Assembly (NCBI RefSeq): GCF_006351005.1
Contig: NZ_VENP01000013.1
Location: 1-63,568, forward strand
DNA from: Miniimonas arenae
Lineage (GTDB): Bacteria > Actinomycetota > Actinomycetes > Actinomycetales > Beutenbergiaceae
Direction of reading: 5' to 3'
Length of the DNA: 63,568 bases
Shown: piece after piece, positions 1 through 7,998 of the stretch
Layout of the letters: the number at the start of each line of letters is the position of its first letter
Position numbering within the stretch: the first letter of the stretch is position 1
Translations under genes and position numbers: made by a program
Notes under the pieces: model-generated
The model's input: only the letters and a program-made list of their open reading frames with translations
Database searches by the model: none
Told to the model about the DNA's origin: nothing

Positions 1-59
1 AGGTGGACCTGCAGCGCGGGCTCGAGCAGCTCATCGCCTGGGTGGACGCGACGCTGTAG
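1..59 (+). CDS. C-terminal end of a protein, possibly an NAD-dependent sugar epimerase/dehydratase (partial)
   Basis: Only the last 18 codons are inside the window (reading frame from base 3, stop TAG at 57-59). The residues, ending in a Gly-Leu-Glu-Gln-Leu-Ile-Ala-Trp pattern, resemble the closing helix of extended short-chain dehydrogenases such as dTDP-glucose 4,6-dehydratase or UDP-sugar epimerases. Those would fit next to rmlA in a nucleotide-sugar locus. The tail is too short to name the enzyme; the call rests mostly on the neighbourhood. Confidence 0.35.
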   Translation, partial: VDLQRGLEQLIAWVDATL

Positions 60-145
60 GGCCCGACGCTGTGTCGGGCGCTCTCCGTGTGCGTGCAGCC
101 CGCAGGCCGCGCGGCCCGAACGGGTGAGCGCGGACCGCGCGGGGC

Positions 146-1009
146 TCAGGTGGCGAGCAGCGTGAGCAGGTAGGACCCGTACCCGGATTTCACGAGCTTC
201 TCGGCGCGTTCGCGCAGCTCGTCGTCCGTGAGGAACCCGCGTCGCCAGGCGACCTCCTCGGGCGCCCCGACCTTCATCTCCTGGCGCTTCTCGATGGTGC
301 GGACGAAGTTCGACGCGTCGAGCAGCGAGTCGAACGTCCCGGTGTCCAGCCACGCAGTGCCGCGCGGGAGCACCTCGACCTGCAGGCGGCCCTGCTCGAG
401 GTAGTGGCGGTTCACGTCGGTGATCTCGTACTCCCCGCGAGGAGAGGGCTGGAGGTCACGGGCGATGGCGACGACGTCGTTGTCGTAGAAGTACAGACCC
501 GGCACGGCATAGCTCGACTTGGGCTGAGAGGGCTTCTCCTCGAGGGAGAGCGCCCGCCCCGCCTCGTCGAACTCCACGACACCGTATGCCGTCGGGTCGG
601 CCACGCGGTAGGCGAAGACTGCGGCGCCGTCGATGTCGGCGAATCGCTGGAGCCGTGAGCCAAGGCCCTGGCCGTAGAAGATGTTGTCGCCGAGCACCAG
701 CGCGGCCTTCTCCTGGCCGATGAACGGGGCGCCGAGCACGAACGCCTGGGCTAGCCCGTTCGGCTCGGCCTGGATGGCGTAGGTGAGCGAGATGCCGAAC
801 TGCGACCCGTCGCCGAGCAGGCGCTGGAACTGCGGCGCGTCGTGCGGAGTCGTGATGACCAGCACGTCCCGGATCCCCGCGAGGAGGAGCGTCGAAAGGG
901 GGTAATAGATCATCGGCTTGTCGTACACGGGGACCAGCTGCTTGCTGACGCCCATCGTGATGGGGTGAAGTCGGGTCCCGGAACCGCCTGCCAGAATGAT
1001 GCCGCGCAT
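146..1009 (-). CDS. rmlA: glucose-1-phosphate thymidylyltransferase
   Basis: 287 residues, the usual RmlA size. It joins dTTP and glucose-1-phosphate to make dTDP-glucose, the first step to dTDP-rhamnose, in the cytoplasm. The nucleotidyltransferase signature GGSGTRLHP lies at about residues 8-16, followed by the [20 protein letters not shown] block and, mid-protein, GDNIFYG and EEKP. The frame is open further upstream, but the ATG at 1009 begins directly with the conserved MRGIILAGG strand and has a -10-like CACGAT seven bases before it, so a leaderless start there is preferred. It diverges from a glycosyltransferase gene at 1078. The rhamnosyltransferase-like gene at 4492-5409 is a likely consumer of the product. 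Confidence 0.95.
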   Translation of the reverse strand: MRGIILAGGSGTRLHPITMGVSKQLVPVYDKPMIYYPLSTLLLAGIRDVLVITTPHDAPQFQRLLGDGSQFGISLTYAIQAEPNGLAQAFVLGAPFIGQEKAALVLGDNIFYGQGLGSRLQRFADIDGAAVFAYRVADPTAYGVVEFDEAGRALSLEEKPSQPKSSYAVPGLYFYDNDVVAIARDLQPSPRGEYEITDVNRHYLEQGRLQVEVLPRGTAWLDTGTFDSLLDASNFVRTIEKRQEMKVGAPEEVAWRRGFLTDDELRERAEKLVKSGYGSYLLTLLAT

Positions 1010-1016
1010 GGACCCC

Positions 1017-1022
1017 ATCGTG
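1017..1022 (-). promoter_or_regulatory. -10 hexamer CACGAT for rmlA, leaderless spacing
   Basis: CACGAT read on the minus strand, ending 7 nt before the rmlA ATG at 1009. It fits the window-wide leaderless pattern. No convincing -35 box is seen. Confidence 0.5.
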
Positions 1023-1077
1023 GCATGAACCCCGTGCGACGGTGTGACCATACCCTGCCGAGACCTCGAGGAGTCCT

Positions 1078-2211
1078 GTGTCCCGCGACCCGCGCGTGCT
1101 GCTCGACGCGACAGCGATCCCCGCCAACCGCGCAGGCGTCGGTCGCTACGTCGAAGAGCTCGTGCGGGCGCTGTCGGCACGGCACTACCCCCTCGCGGTG
1201 GTGACCCAGGCGCGCGACGCGGAGCGCTTCGCGGTCCTGGCGCCGCACGCCCGGATCGAGTCCGCGCCGGCCGCGATCGAGCCGACCGCGCGCCGGCTGG
1301 TGTGGGAGCAGACCGGGCTGCCGAGCCTGGCGCGGCGCCTGAGGGCCGACGTCGTGCACTCCCCGCACTACACGATGCCGCTGGCCTCGCCCGTGCCGGT
1401 GGTCGTCACGCTCCACGACGCCACGTTCTTCTCCGACCCGGGCGTCCACGTGCCCGCGAAGCGGCACTTCTTCCGGACCTGGACGCGGCTCTCGCTGCGC
1501 CGCGCCGCGGCGTGCGTCGTGGTCTCGCAGGCCTCCGCCGACGAGCTCGTGACGTGGGCCGGCGCGGACCGCCGGCGGCTCACGGTGGCGCCGCTCGGCG
1601 TCGACCACGCGCGGTTCCGTCCGCCCACCGAGCGCGAGAGGCACGACGCCGCCGCGCACCTCGGCCTGTCGGGTCGCCCATACGTGGCGTTCCTCGCCAC
1701 GCTCGAGCCGCGCAAGAACGTCCCCGCCCTGGTCCGGGGGTTCGTGGCGGCGGCCGGGCGGATGAGCGACCCCCCGGCACTCGTCCTCGCCGGACCGCCC
1801 GGCTGGGACGACCAGGTCGGACCGGCGGTCGCGGCGGTGCCGGACGGGCTGCAGGTGCTGGCGCCCGGCTACCTGCCGATCGAGGACCTGGCCGGCTACC
1901 TCGGCGGCGCGGAGCTCGTGGCCTACCCGAGCCTCGGGGAAGGGTTCGGGCTGCCGGTGCTGGAGGCCATGGCGTGCGGGGCGGCGGTGCTCACCACGCG
2001 CAGGTTGTCGCTGCCCGAGGTCGGGGGCGACGCGGTGGCCTACACCGGGACGAGCGACGAGGAGATCGCCGGCAGCCTCGAGGCGCTCCTCGGCGACGCC
2101 GAGCGCCTGGCCGAGCTGCGCCGTCGGGCACCGCTTCGCGCGGCGACGTTCGACTGGGACCGGACCGCCGACGGGTGCGTCGCGGCCTACCGGGCGGCCG
2201 CGGGAGCCTGA
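1078..2211 (+). CDS. glycosyltransferase family 4 (GT-B fold)
   Basis: 377 residues starting at GTG 1078 with a GAGGAG-type ribosome-binding site a few bases upstream. The N-terminal half carries the donor-side [11 protein letters not shown]-like opening; the C-terminal half has the GT4 signature around [14 protein letters not shown] (about residues 285-298) and the LATLEPRKN strand at about 205, typical of retaining mannosyl/glucosyl transferases. No signal peptide or membrane segment is seen, so it probably works at the inner face of the membrane on a lipid-linked glycan. It is similar in architecture to the GT4 encoded at 3237-4340, suggesting that the two add successive sugars to the same polymer. 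Donor and acceptor cannot be read from the sequence. Confidence 0.88.
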   Translation: MSRDPRVLLDATAIPANRAGVGRYVEELVRALSARHYPLAVVTQARDAERFAVLAPHARIESAPAAIEPTARRLVWEQTGLPSLARRLRADVVHSPHYTMPLASPVPVVVTLHDATFFSDPGVHVPAKRHFFRTWTRLSLRRAAACVVVSQASADELVTWAGADRRRLTVAPLGVDHARFRPPTERERHDAAAHLGLSGRPYVAFLATLEPRKNVPALVRGFVAAAGRMSDPPALVLAGPPGWDDQVGPAVAAVPDGLQVLAPGYLPIEDLAGYLGGAELVAYPSLGEGFGLPVLEAMACGAAVLTTRRLSLPEVGGDAVAYTGTSDEEIAGSLEALLGDAERLAELRRRAPLRAATFDWDRTADGCVAAYRAAAGA

Positions 2212-2281
2212 CCGACCCGTGCGACCTGGTCGAGAACGCGTGGTCGGCCGGCGTCGCGGGCGAAGCCGGGGCTCGAGGGGG

Positions 2282-3085
2282 TCAGCGGGTCGGCTCGTTC
2301 TCGGTGCCAGTGCCGGAGCTCGCCCCGGAGACGCGGGGGCGGCCCCGACCCACGAGGCGAGCAAGTCCCCATCCGGTCACCTTGACGACCGCCTCGGCAA
2401 CGATCGAGCCGCTCATCTTGGACTCGCCGTTCTCGCGCTCGCGGAACTCGATCGGGACCTCGACGAGCTCGTAGCCGGCGGCGTAGGCGCGGCGGGTGAG
2501 GTCGATCTGGAAGCAGTAGCCGCGCGAGTCGACCGCGCCGTCGATCATCTGCTCAAGCACGGCGGCGCGGTACACGCGGTACCCGGCCGTCACGTCCCGC
2601 ACCGGAAGCCCGAGCATCGTGCGCGCGTACCAGCTGCCGCCGCGGCTGATGAACTCGCGCGATCGCGGCCAGTTGACGACGGACCCACCCGGCACCCATC
2701 GTGACCCGACGGCGCCACCGACCCGGCCGGTCTCGTCGCCCGTGACCGCGGCGATGAGTGCGGGGAGGCGCTCCGGCGGGTGCGAGCCGTCGGCGTCCAT
2801 CTCGATCAGCAGGTCGTAGCCGCGCTCGAGGCCCCACGCGAAGCCCGCGAGGTACGCGGCGCCGAGGCCGTTCTTCTCGGTGCGGTGCATGACGTGGACC
2901 CGTTCGTTCGCAGCGCTCAGCGCGTCAGCGATCTCACCGGTGCCGTCCGGACTGCCGTCATCCACGATCAGCACGTCCACCGACGCGGTCCCGAGCGCGC
3001 GGGACACGATCGACTCGATGTTCTCCCGCTCGTTGTACGTCGGGATGATGACGAGCGCAGAGGCAGGGTCGGAGCTGCGTGACAC
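2282..3085 (-). CDS. polyprenol monophosphomannose synthase-like GT2 (DPM1 family)
   Basis: 267 residues. Family members transfer mannose from GDP-mannose to polyprenyl phosphate, supplying a lipid-linked donor for extracellular mannosylation. Visible motifs are VIIPTYNERENI at about 11-22, IVDDGSPDGTG at about 39-49, and MDADGSHPPE near 95, carrying the metal-binding DxD. There are no transmembrane helices, so this is the soluble Ppm/DPM1 type and is not fused to an apolipoprotein N-acyltransferase as in some actinobacteria. The GTG start at 3085 has GAGG five bases upstream. It lies downstream of the minus-strand glycan genes but 151 bases apart, so it may be transcribed separately. Confidence 0.88.
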   Translation of the reverse strand: MSRSSDPASALVIIPTYNERENIESIVSRALGTASVDVLIVDDGSPDGTGEIADALSAANERVHVMHRTEKNGLGAAYLAGFAWGLERGYDLLIEMDADGSHPPERLPALIAAVTGDETGRVGGAVGSRWVPGGSVVNWPRSREFISRGGSWYARTMLGLPVRDVTAGYRVYRAAVLEQMIDGAVDSRGYCFQIDLTRRAYAAGYELVEVPIEFRERENGESKMSGSIVAEAVVKVTGWGLARLVGRGRPRVSGASSGTGTENEPTR

Positions 3086-3236
3086 GGTGACCTCGATGGC
3101 GTGCGGGATCGACGAGCGATCGGCGGAGACCTCAGAGTAACGGTGGGCCCGCGCCGTCCCGCGCTGCTTTCCACCGCGTCAGCGGTCGGCGCCGATCATG
3201 CCCGAGCCGCGCGGGAGCACGCGCGGCGTGGTGGCG

Positions 3237-4340
3237 TCACGTGCCGAACGACGCGGTGAGGTCGGCGTACAACGACCACAGACGCGCGGCCGTGTCCTCC
3301 CAGCGATGGCGGGTCGCCACGGTCCGGCCCGCGGCGACCGCTGCGACCCGATCGGCGGGCGAGGAGAGCAGCCGGCTCGCCTCGGCGGCGAGCCCGGCTG
3401 CGTCGTCGACGGCGAAGGTCGCGCCCGCGTGCTCGGCGACTTCGCCGAACACCGGGATGTCGGAGTGCAGCACCGGGGTGCCGACGGCCATCGCCTCGAC
3501 GAGCGGCAGGCCGAAGCCCTCCTCCCGGCTCGCGTGCACCGACACGGCGGCACCCGCGACCACTGCTGCCAGGTCCGCGTCGCTGAGGCGGCCGAGCAGG
3601 TGGACCCGCTCGGAAGCGCGCGGGGCGGCGTCGCCCCAGCCCGACGGGCCCACGACGGCGAGGTGGACGTCCTGGGGGAGCAGGGGGAGCGCCTCGATGA
3701 TCGTCGAGAGGCCCTTGCGCGGCTCCAGCGTTCCCACCGCCACGAGGTAGCGCTCGGGGAGGCCGAGCCTGTCGCGCACGCGGCTCACGGAGCGCGGCGT
3801 GACCGGCTCGAGGAAGGCTTCGGCGACCCCCTCGCCGATCACCGCGACGCGGGTGTCCAGGTCGACGAACGAGCTGAGGACGCGTCGCACTGCCTCGGTC
3901 GGCACGACGACCGCGTCGGCTGTCCGGGCGGCCCGGGCGATCATCCGGCGGTGCCACGCGGCGCCGCGTGCGGTGAGCAGCTCGGGATGGGTGAAGGGCA
4001 CCGCGTCGTGCACGGTGACGACGAGCGCGCCGCGGCGCAGGTGTCGAGCGGTCGGTGCGAGGGGGGTTGTCGCATGCACGACGTCACCCGGCACCCTCGG
4101 TGGGAGACCCCATTCCCACAGCGCCGTCAGGGCACGTCGTGGTACGGGAACTCGTCGCGGTCCTGCGATGCCGCTGATTCGTGCCGGGCCGATGTTCCGG
4201 TGCCAGGCTGACAGCCCACGGATCTGCCAGTCCGCGGGGGCGGACCGCGCCAGCGCGCGGCCCACTTCGACCGTGTAGCGGCCGGTGCCGCCGGGTACCG
4301 GCGCGACGGTCTGCTCGGTGACGAGGGTCAGGACGGGCAC
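3237..4340 (-). CDS. glycosyltransferase family 4 (GT-B fold)
   Basis: 367 residues. The opening VPGGTGRYTVEVGRAL glycine-rich loop (about residues 13-28), the LVAVGTLEPRKGL strand near 205 and EEGFGLPLVEAMAVG near 285 place it in GT4, like the gene at 1078. The GTG at 4340 was chosen because TAGCGT on the minus strand ends exactly seven bases before it (leaderless pattern); an in-frame GTG at 4349 overlaps that box and is less likely. Cytoplasmic, presumably adding a hexose to a lipid-linked intermediate. The exact sugar is unknown. Confidence 0.88.
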   Translation of the reverse strand: MPVLTLVTEQTVAPVPGGTGRYTVEVGRALARSAPADWQIRGLSAWHRNIGPARISGIAGPRRVPVPRRALTALWEWGLPPRVPGDVVHATTPLAPTARHLRRGALVVTVHDAVPFTHPELLTARGAAWHRRMIARAARTADAVVVPTEAVRRVLSSFVDLDTRVAVIGEGVAEAFLEPVTPRSVSRVRDRLGLPERYLVAVGTLEPRKGLSTIIEALPLLPQDVHLAVVGPSGWGDAAPRASERVHLLGRLSDADLAAVVAGAAVSVHASREEGFGLPLVEAMAVGTPVLHSDIPVFGEVAEHAGATFAVDDAAGLAAEASRLLSSPADRVAAVAAGRTVATRHRWEDTAARLWSLYADLTASFGT

Positions 4341-4347
4341 GAGGGCC

Positions 4348-4353
4348 ACGCTA
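4348..4353 (-). promoter_or_regulatory. -10 hexamer TAGCGT, leaderless spacing
   Basis: Seven bases separate this hexamer from the GTG at 4340. It decides the start of the GT4 gene. Confidence 0.55.
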
Positions 4354-4491
4354 GTCGCGGGCGAGCAAGGGCAGGGGCGCCAAGAGCGATTGCTCCGTAC
4401 GGCACGCGCTCCGATTCCAGCGGTCAGCGTCGCGCAAGGCGTGGCAACCTCGCTCGTCGATCCACGGCGAATGTGTCGGGTGCCCACATCG

Positions 4492-5409
4492 TCATCGCTG
4501 CGACCACGAGGTCTGGACGCGGACGCGAGCGGCGAGTCCGACGCGCAAGGCGAGCCGGACGGGAGCGTGGTACCAGCGCGGGTAGCGGCGGCTGAGGTAG
4601 AGGTAGGCGCTGACGTGATGGGCGCGCAGCATGGCCGCGGGCTTCGCACGCCACGAGTGGCCCTGGTCGTGCCGGATCCGCGCCGCGGGCACGTAGACGC
4701 TGGACCAGCCGCTCGCCGCGAGCCGGGCGCAGAGGTCGACGTCCTCGAAGAACATGAAGTAGTCCTCGTCGAAACCACCGACCTCCGCGAGCGCCTCCCG
4801 GCGCAGCACGAGGCACGAGCCCGACAGCCAGTCCGTGGTGCGGTCGGCCGTCGAGTCGCCCCCCTCCTGACGGTAGGCGCGCGTCCATGGGTTGGTCGGC
4901 CACACACGGGACAGCAGGGCATGGCCTACGCCAGTCGCGATCGAGGGAAAGCGGCGGGCCGAGGGGTAGGCGGAGCCGTCCGGCTCGAGCACGGTCGGTC
5001 CGAACGCGCCGGCGCGCGGCCACGCGGCCGCGTGCGCGAGGACGGTGTCGAGCGAACCCGGCTCCCACACCACGTCGGGGTTCGCCACGACGACCCACTC
5101 GCCACGGGCGTCGGCCAGACCAAGATTCGCGCCGCCCCCGTACCCGAGGTTCGACGGAGCGCGGACCAGGCGCACGCCGTCGGGCAGCTCGTCGTGCCGG
5201 AGCGGAACCCGCGACGCGTTGTCGACGACGACGACCTCGAGCTGCCGGGTGGAGGCGGTGCGGACCGACTCGAGGAAGGCCGGCAGCGCCTCGCGCGAGT
5301 CGAAGAAGACGGTCACGACCCGGACGTCCGGTGGCGCGGAGCCGGTCGCCGCCGGGTCGGTCGACTCGAGATCCGGCGACTCGATGTCAGGCATGGCGGG
5401 GTCCGGCAC
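4492..5409 (-). CDS. GT2 glycosyltransferase, WbbL/rhamnosyltransferase-like
   Basis: 305 residues from GTG 5409, chosen because TAGGCT ends seven bases upstream; ATG 5394 is the alternative. GT-A fold: VVTVFFDSREAL near 30, VVVVDNAS near 59, then NLGYGGGANLGLADARGEW (about 86-104) and the ANPDV metal site. Later WLSGSCLVLRREAL and GFDEDYFMFFEDVDLCARL match the mycobacterial WbbL type, which adds rhamnose to decaprenyl-PP-GlcNAc. With rmlA nearby, a dTDP-rhamnose donor is a reasonable inference but not proven. It lies between the LCP and GT4 genes on the same strand. Confidence 0.87.
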   Translation of the reverse strand: MPDPAMPDIESPDLESTDPAATGSAPPDVRVVTVFFDSREALPAFLESVRTASTRQLEVVVVDNASRVPLRHDELPDGVRLVRAPSNLGYGGGANLGLADARGEWVVVANPDVVWEPGSLDTVLAHAAAWPRAGAFGPTVLEPDGSAYPSARRFPSIATGVGHALLSRVWPTNPWTRAYRQEGGDSTADRTTDWLSGSCLVLRREALAEVGGFDEDYFMFFEDVDLCARLAASGWSSVYVPAARIRHDQGHSWRAKPAAMLRAHHVSAYLYLSRRYPRWYHAPVRLALRVGLAARVRVQTSWSQR

Positions 5410-5416
5410 GGCAGGG

Positions 5417-5422
5417 AGCCTA
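5417..5422 (-). promoter_or_regulatory. -10 hexamer TAGGCT, leaderless spacing
   Basis: Minus-strand TAGGCT ends seven bases before GTG 5409 of the GT2 gene. Confidence 0.55.
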
Positions 5423-5447
5423 TCGAGCGCGCGCGGGTGACGTCGGG

Positions 5448-6743
5448 TCAACAGGTCGCGGTGATGGTCTTGGGCGTTGCGTCCTGAGTCGGCTGCGGCG
5501 CGTCGCTCGTAGCCGGAGCGGCCGGGTCCGAGGCACCCGAGCCGTCCGACGTCGCCACCTCGCCCTCGGGCGCCGGGTCGCTCGTGGCCGGGTCCCCGGC
5601 GGGAGCCTCCTGGGTGGCGGTGGGGGCCGGTGCGAGCTCGGGCAGCGCGGTGTAGAGGGGCTGGTCGGCCGCGAGGGCCGCCCACACGTCGTCGGCCGTC
5701 GCCGTCGCTCGGACCCGGGCGCCCTCGTAGACGAACGGCACGGTGGCGAACGTGACGTCGCTGAGCGACAGGTTGTCGAGCGACATGCCGAGGCCGACGA
5801 GCGACGTGATCTGCGACAGCCCCGGGCTGGTGGTGAGCGACTGCGTCGCCGCCGAGAGGAACTGGTAGAGCTCGCGGGAGTTCGTCAGCAGGTTCTTCGA
5901 CATGAGCTCGTCGATCATGGCCGTGAGGAGCTGCTGCTGGCGGTCGATCCGGTTGATGTCCGAGCCGTCGCCGATGTTGTGTCGGGCGCGCGCCAGCTGG
6001 AGCGCCTGCACGCCGTCGAGCGTCTGCTGGCCGGCGGGCAGGTCCAGGCCGGTGTAGTCGTCCTGGAGCGGTTCGGCCAGGCACACGTCGACCCCGCCGA
6101 CCGCGTCCACCATGCGCTGGAACCCGGCGAAGTCCACGAGGGCGAACTCGTCGACGGTAAGGCCCGTCATCTGCTGGACGGTGAGGATCGTGCAGGCCGC
6201 GCCGTACTGGCGGGCCTCGTCCGACCCCGTGTCGGACTGCGAGGAGCCCTGGGAGAACGCCGAGTTGAACATCGCGTCGTCCTGCGCCCACGTCGACGAC
6301 CCGTCGGGGAGGGGGCAGGCGGGGATCGGCGTGAGGAGGTCGCGCGGGATGGAGACGGCGTCGATCCGGCTGCGGTCCGCCGAGATGTGGAACAGCAGCG
6401 TGGTGTCCGAGCGCATGCCCGCGTCGTTGCCCCCGATCTCAGCGTTCTCGCCGCTGCGATCGTCGGTCCCCATGACGAGGATGTTCATCGGCTGACCCGT
6501 CTTCGGGTCGTCGTACGTCGCCTCCGCGGAGGCCGACTGCGTGGCGCTCGTCGCGATGGCCCCGTTGACGAGGTCCTCGACGTCGAGCGACGTGATGTTG
6601 TTCTGGATGTCGGCGTAGGCGAAGGTGACGCCGCCGACGACGAAGGCGATGATCCCGACCCCAGACGTGAGCACACCGCGCAGCAGGGATCGCGACGGGT
6701 TGCGGCGGGCATGCCGCCAGCGAGCCATGGGGGAAGAGGTCAC
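5448..6743 (-). CDS. LytR-CpsA-Psr (LCP) family cell-wall glycopolymer ligase
   Basis: 431 residues from GTG 6743. A short basic cytoplasmic N-terminus (ARWRHARRNPSRSL) is followed by one membrane helix at about residues 23-45, then the extracellular LCP domain with NILVMGTDDRSG, RSDTTLLFHIS, AVSIPRDL and a GSDINRIDRQQQLL stretch; the conserved Asp/Arg residues that bind the pyrophosphate lipid are present. LCP enzymes attach wall glycopolymers from undecaprenyl-PP carriers to peptidoglycan, so this is the natural last step for the adjacent glycosyltransferases. The C-terminal 60 residues are a low-complexity Ala/Pro/Thr/Ser tail ending in Cys. TACGAT lies six bases before the GTG, favouring it over the ATG at 6728. 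Confidence 0.92.
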   Translation of the reverse strand: MTSSPMARWRHARRNPSRSLLRGVLTSGVGIIAFVVGGVTFAYADIQNNITSLDVEDLVNGAIATSATQSASAEATYDDPKTGQPMNILVMGTDDRSGENAEIGGNDAGMRSDTTLLFHISADRSRIDAVSIPRDLLTPIPACPLPDGSSTWAQDDAMFNSAFSQGSSQSDTGSDEARQYGAACTILTVQQMTGLTVDEFALVDFAGFQRMVDAVGGVDVCLAEPLQDDYTGLDLPAGQQTLDGVQALQLARARHNIGDGSDINRIDRQQQLLTAMIDELMSKNLLTNSRELYQFLSAATQSLTTSPGLSQITSLVGLGMSLDNLSLSDVTFATVPFVYEGARVRATATADDVWAALAADQPLYTALPELAPAPTATQEAPAGDPATSDPAPEGEVATSDGSGASDPAAPATSDAPQPTQDATPKTITATC

Positions 6744-6749
6744 GCCCTG

Positions 6750-6755
6750 ATCGTA
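6750..6755 (-). promoter_or_regulatory. -10 hexamer TACGAT, leaderless spacing
   Basis: Six bases before GTG 6743 of the LCP gene. It matches the consensus TANNNT -10 of actinobacteria. Confidence 0.6.
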
Positions 6756-6861
6756 TGGGGACGGGCAGGAGGGCACCGGTCGAGCGCGGGAGCGGCCTGC
6801 GGGGCGCCCGTGGAAGTGTTGTGAACGTCGGTCACCGAGCCGGGCGACGCGGCCGGCGACC

Positions 6862-7524
6862 TCAGCGAGGCCCGCGCACGTCGGCGGACGCGCCGGCCGC
6901 CAGCGCGAGCACCTCGGCCACGGGGGTGACGCGTGCCGCCCGCGTGACGTCGGCGAACGGCGCGTGCCAGCCCGCACCGGCCAGCGCGACGGCGTCGGGC
7001 CGGAAGGCGGCGACCGGGCCGAGCGCGTCGGGCTGCGCCGCGACGTCGACCGCACCGTCGAGCCAGCCCGACGCCAGGTCGCCCGGCCAGCGCATCGCGA
7101 ACGACGGCAGCGGGACGGCGACGGCGAGCTCCGGCCGCGCACGGCCCGCGGCCCACGTCTCCTCCCACGGGCCCGGGCGCGAGGTGACCACGACGTCGAG
7201 GGGAGCCGACGCGACCGGCCGAGGCTCGCCGTCGGGCCCCGGCGTCGCGTCGGCGCCGTCGTCCGGAAGGACGAGGCAGGACCCGGTCAACCACGCGCCG
7301 AGCGCCCACACGACCGTTCGCCAGTGCGGCGGGAGATCGAGGTGGACCCGCGTGTTCGGCCCGGCGTCGATCTCCTCGACGAGGAGGTTGGCGACCTTGG
7401 CCGCCCAGGTGGCGCACACGCGGCCGGACAGCTCGAGCTGCTCACCGCCGCCCGACCAGGTCAGACGCGGGCGGGGACCGCTCGCCAGCAGGGACGAGAA
7501 CGCGGCATGGGGATCGAGCATCAT
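6862..7524 (-). CDS. TIGR03089 family protein
   Basis: 220 residues. It resembles the actinobacterial TIGR03089 family, which looks like an isolated N-terminal piece of acyl-CoA synthetase/AMP-binding proteins: an RLTWSGGGEQLELSG opening, WAAKVANLLVEE, and VHLDLPPHWRTVVWALGAWLTG. The AMP-binding signature and C-terminal domain are absent, so adenylation activity is not expected. The function is unknown. The ATG at 7524 (or 7521) is chosen because TAGGTT lies seven bases upstream; the frame is open further 5' without a plausible start. It diverges from whiB2. Confidence 0.8.
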   Translation of the reverse strand: MMLDPHAAFSSLLASGPRPRLTWSGGGEQLELSGRVCATWAAKVANLLVEEIDAGPNTRVHLDLPPHWRTVVWALGAWLTGSCLVLPDDGADATPGPDGEPRPVASAPLDVVVTSRPGPWEETWAAGRARPELAVAVPLPSFAMRWPGDLASGWLDGAVDVAAQPDALGPVAAFRPDAVALAGAGWHAPFADVTRAARVTPVAEVLALAAGASADVRGPR

Positions 7525-7531
7525 GCTCCCG

Positions 7532-7537
7532 AACCTA
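7532..7537 (-). promoter_or_regulatory. -10 hexamer TAGGTT, leaderless spacing
   Basis: Seven bases before ATG 7524 of the TIGR03089 gene. Confidence 0.5.
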
Positions 7538-7590
7538 CGGCGATCCCCCGGCGACACGCCGAGGAGCCGAGGCGGATACCACGCATCGGC

Positions 7591-7620
7591 TTGACTACGA
7601 GGGGATGACACGCGTGTAAT
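7591..7620 (+). promoter_or_regulatory. sigma-70-type promoter of whiB2 with a palindrome in the spacer
   Basis: TTGACT (7591-7596) and TGTAAT (7615-7620) are separated by 18 bases, the strongest housekeeping-type promoter seen in the window. The perfect 10-bp palindrome ACACGCGTGT (7608-7617) overlaps the spacer and the -10 box, the usual place for a repressor operator. About 60 bases separate it from the start codon. Confidence 0.6.
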
Positions 7621-7682
7621 TCACATACCGCCGCAGCGCTGCGGTGGACCTGACCAGCGAGCGAGACCTTCGGAGGCAGCGG

Positions 7683-7985
7683 ATGTGGAACATCCTGGGC
7701 GAGGGACCTCTCGCCTCACCGACCGCATGGTCAGCGCTCAACTCGGGGCCCTTCCTCGGTGAGGGCGCCCTGGAGTGGCAGGAGCGCGCACTGTGCGCCC
7801 AGACGGACCCCGAGGCGTTCTTCCCGGAGAAGGGCGGCTCCACCCGCGAGGCCAAGAAGGTGTGCGCCTCGTGCGAGGTGCGCGCCGAGTGCCTCGACTA
7901 CGCGCTCGCGAACGACGAGCGGTTCGGCATCTGGGGCGGGCTCTCCGAGCGGGAGCGGCGCCGGCTGAAGCGCCGAGCAGTCTGA
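7683..7985 (+). CDS. whiB2: WhiB-family iron-sulfur regulator, WhiB2/WhmD type
   Basis: 100 residues from ATG 7683. GGAGG lies six bases before this ATG, so it is preferred over an upstream GTG at 7644. Four cysteines (ALCAQTD, then KVCASCEVRAEC) form the [4Fe-4S] site, followed by the G-I-W-G-G turn and a basic C-terminus (ERRRLKRRAV) for DNA binding. The FFPEKGGSTREAKKVC block and a place upstream of a GT2 gene match WhiB2, a regulator required for septation in actinobacteria. WhiB proteins act together with the primary sigma factor. The 13-base gap to the next gene suggests co-transcription. Confidence 0.93.
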   Translation: MWNILGEGPLASPTAWSALNSGPFLGEGALEWQERALCAQTDPEAFFPEKGGSTREAKKVCASCEVRAECLDYALANDERFGIWGGLSERERRRLKRRAV

Positions 7986-7998
7986 GGCGCCGCACGTC

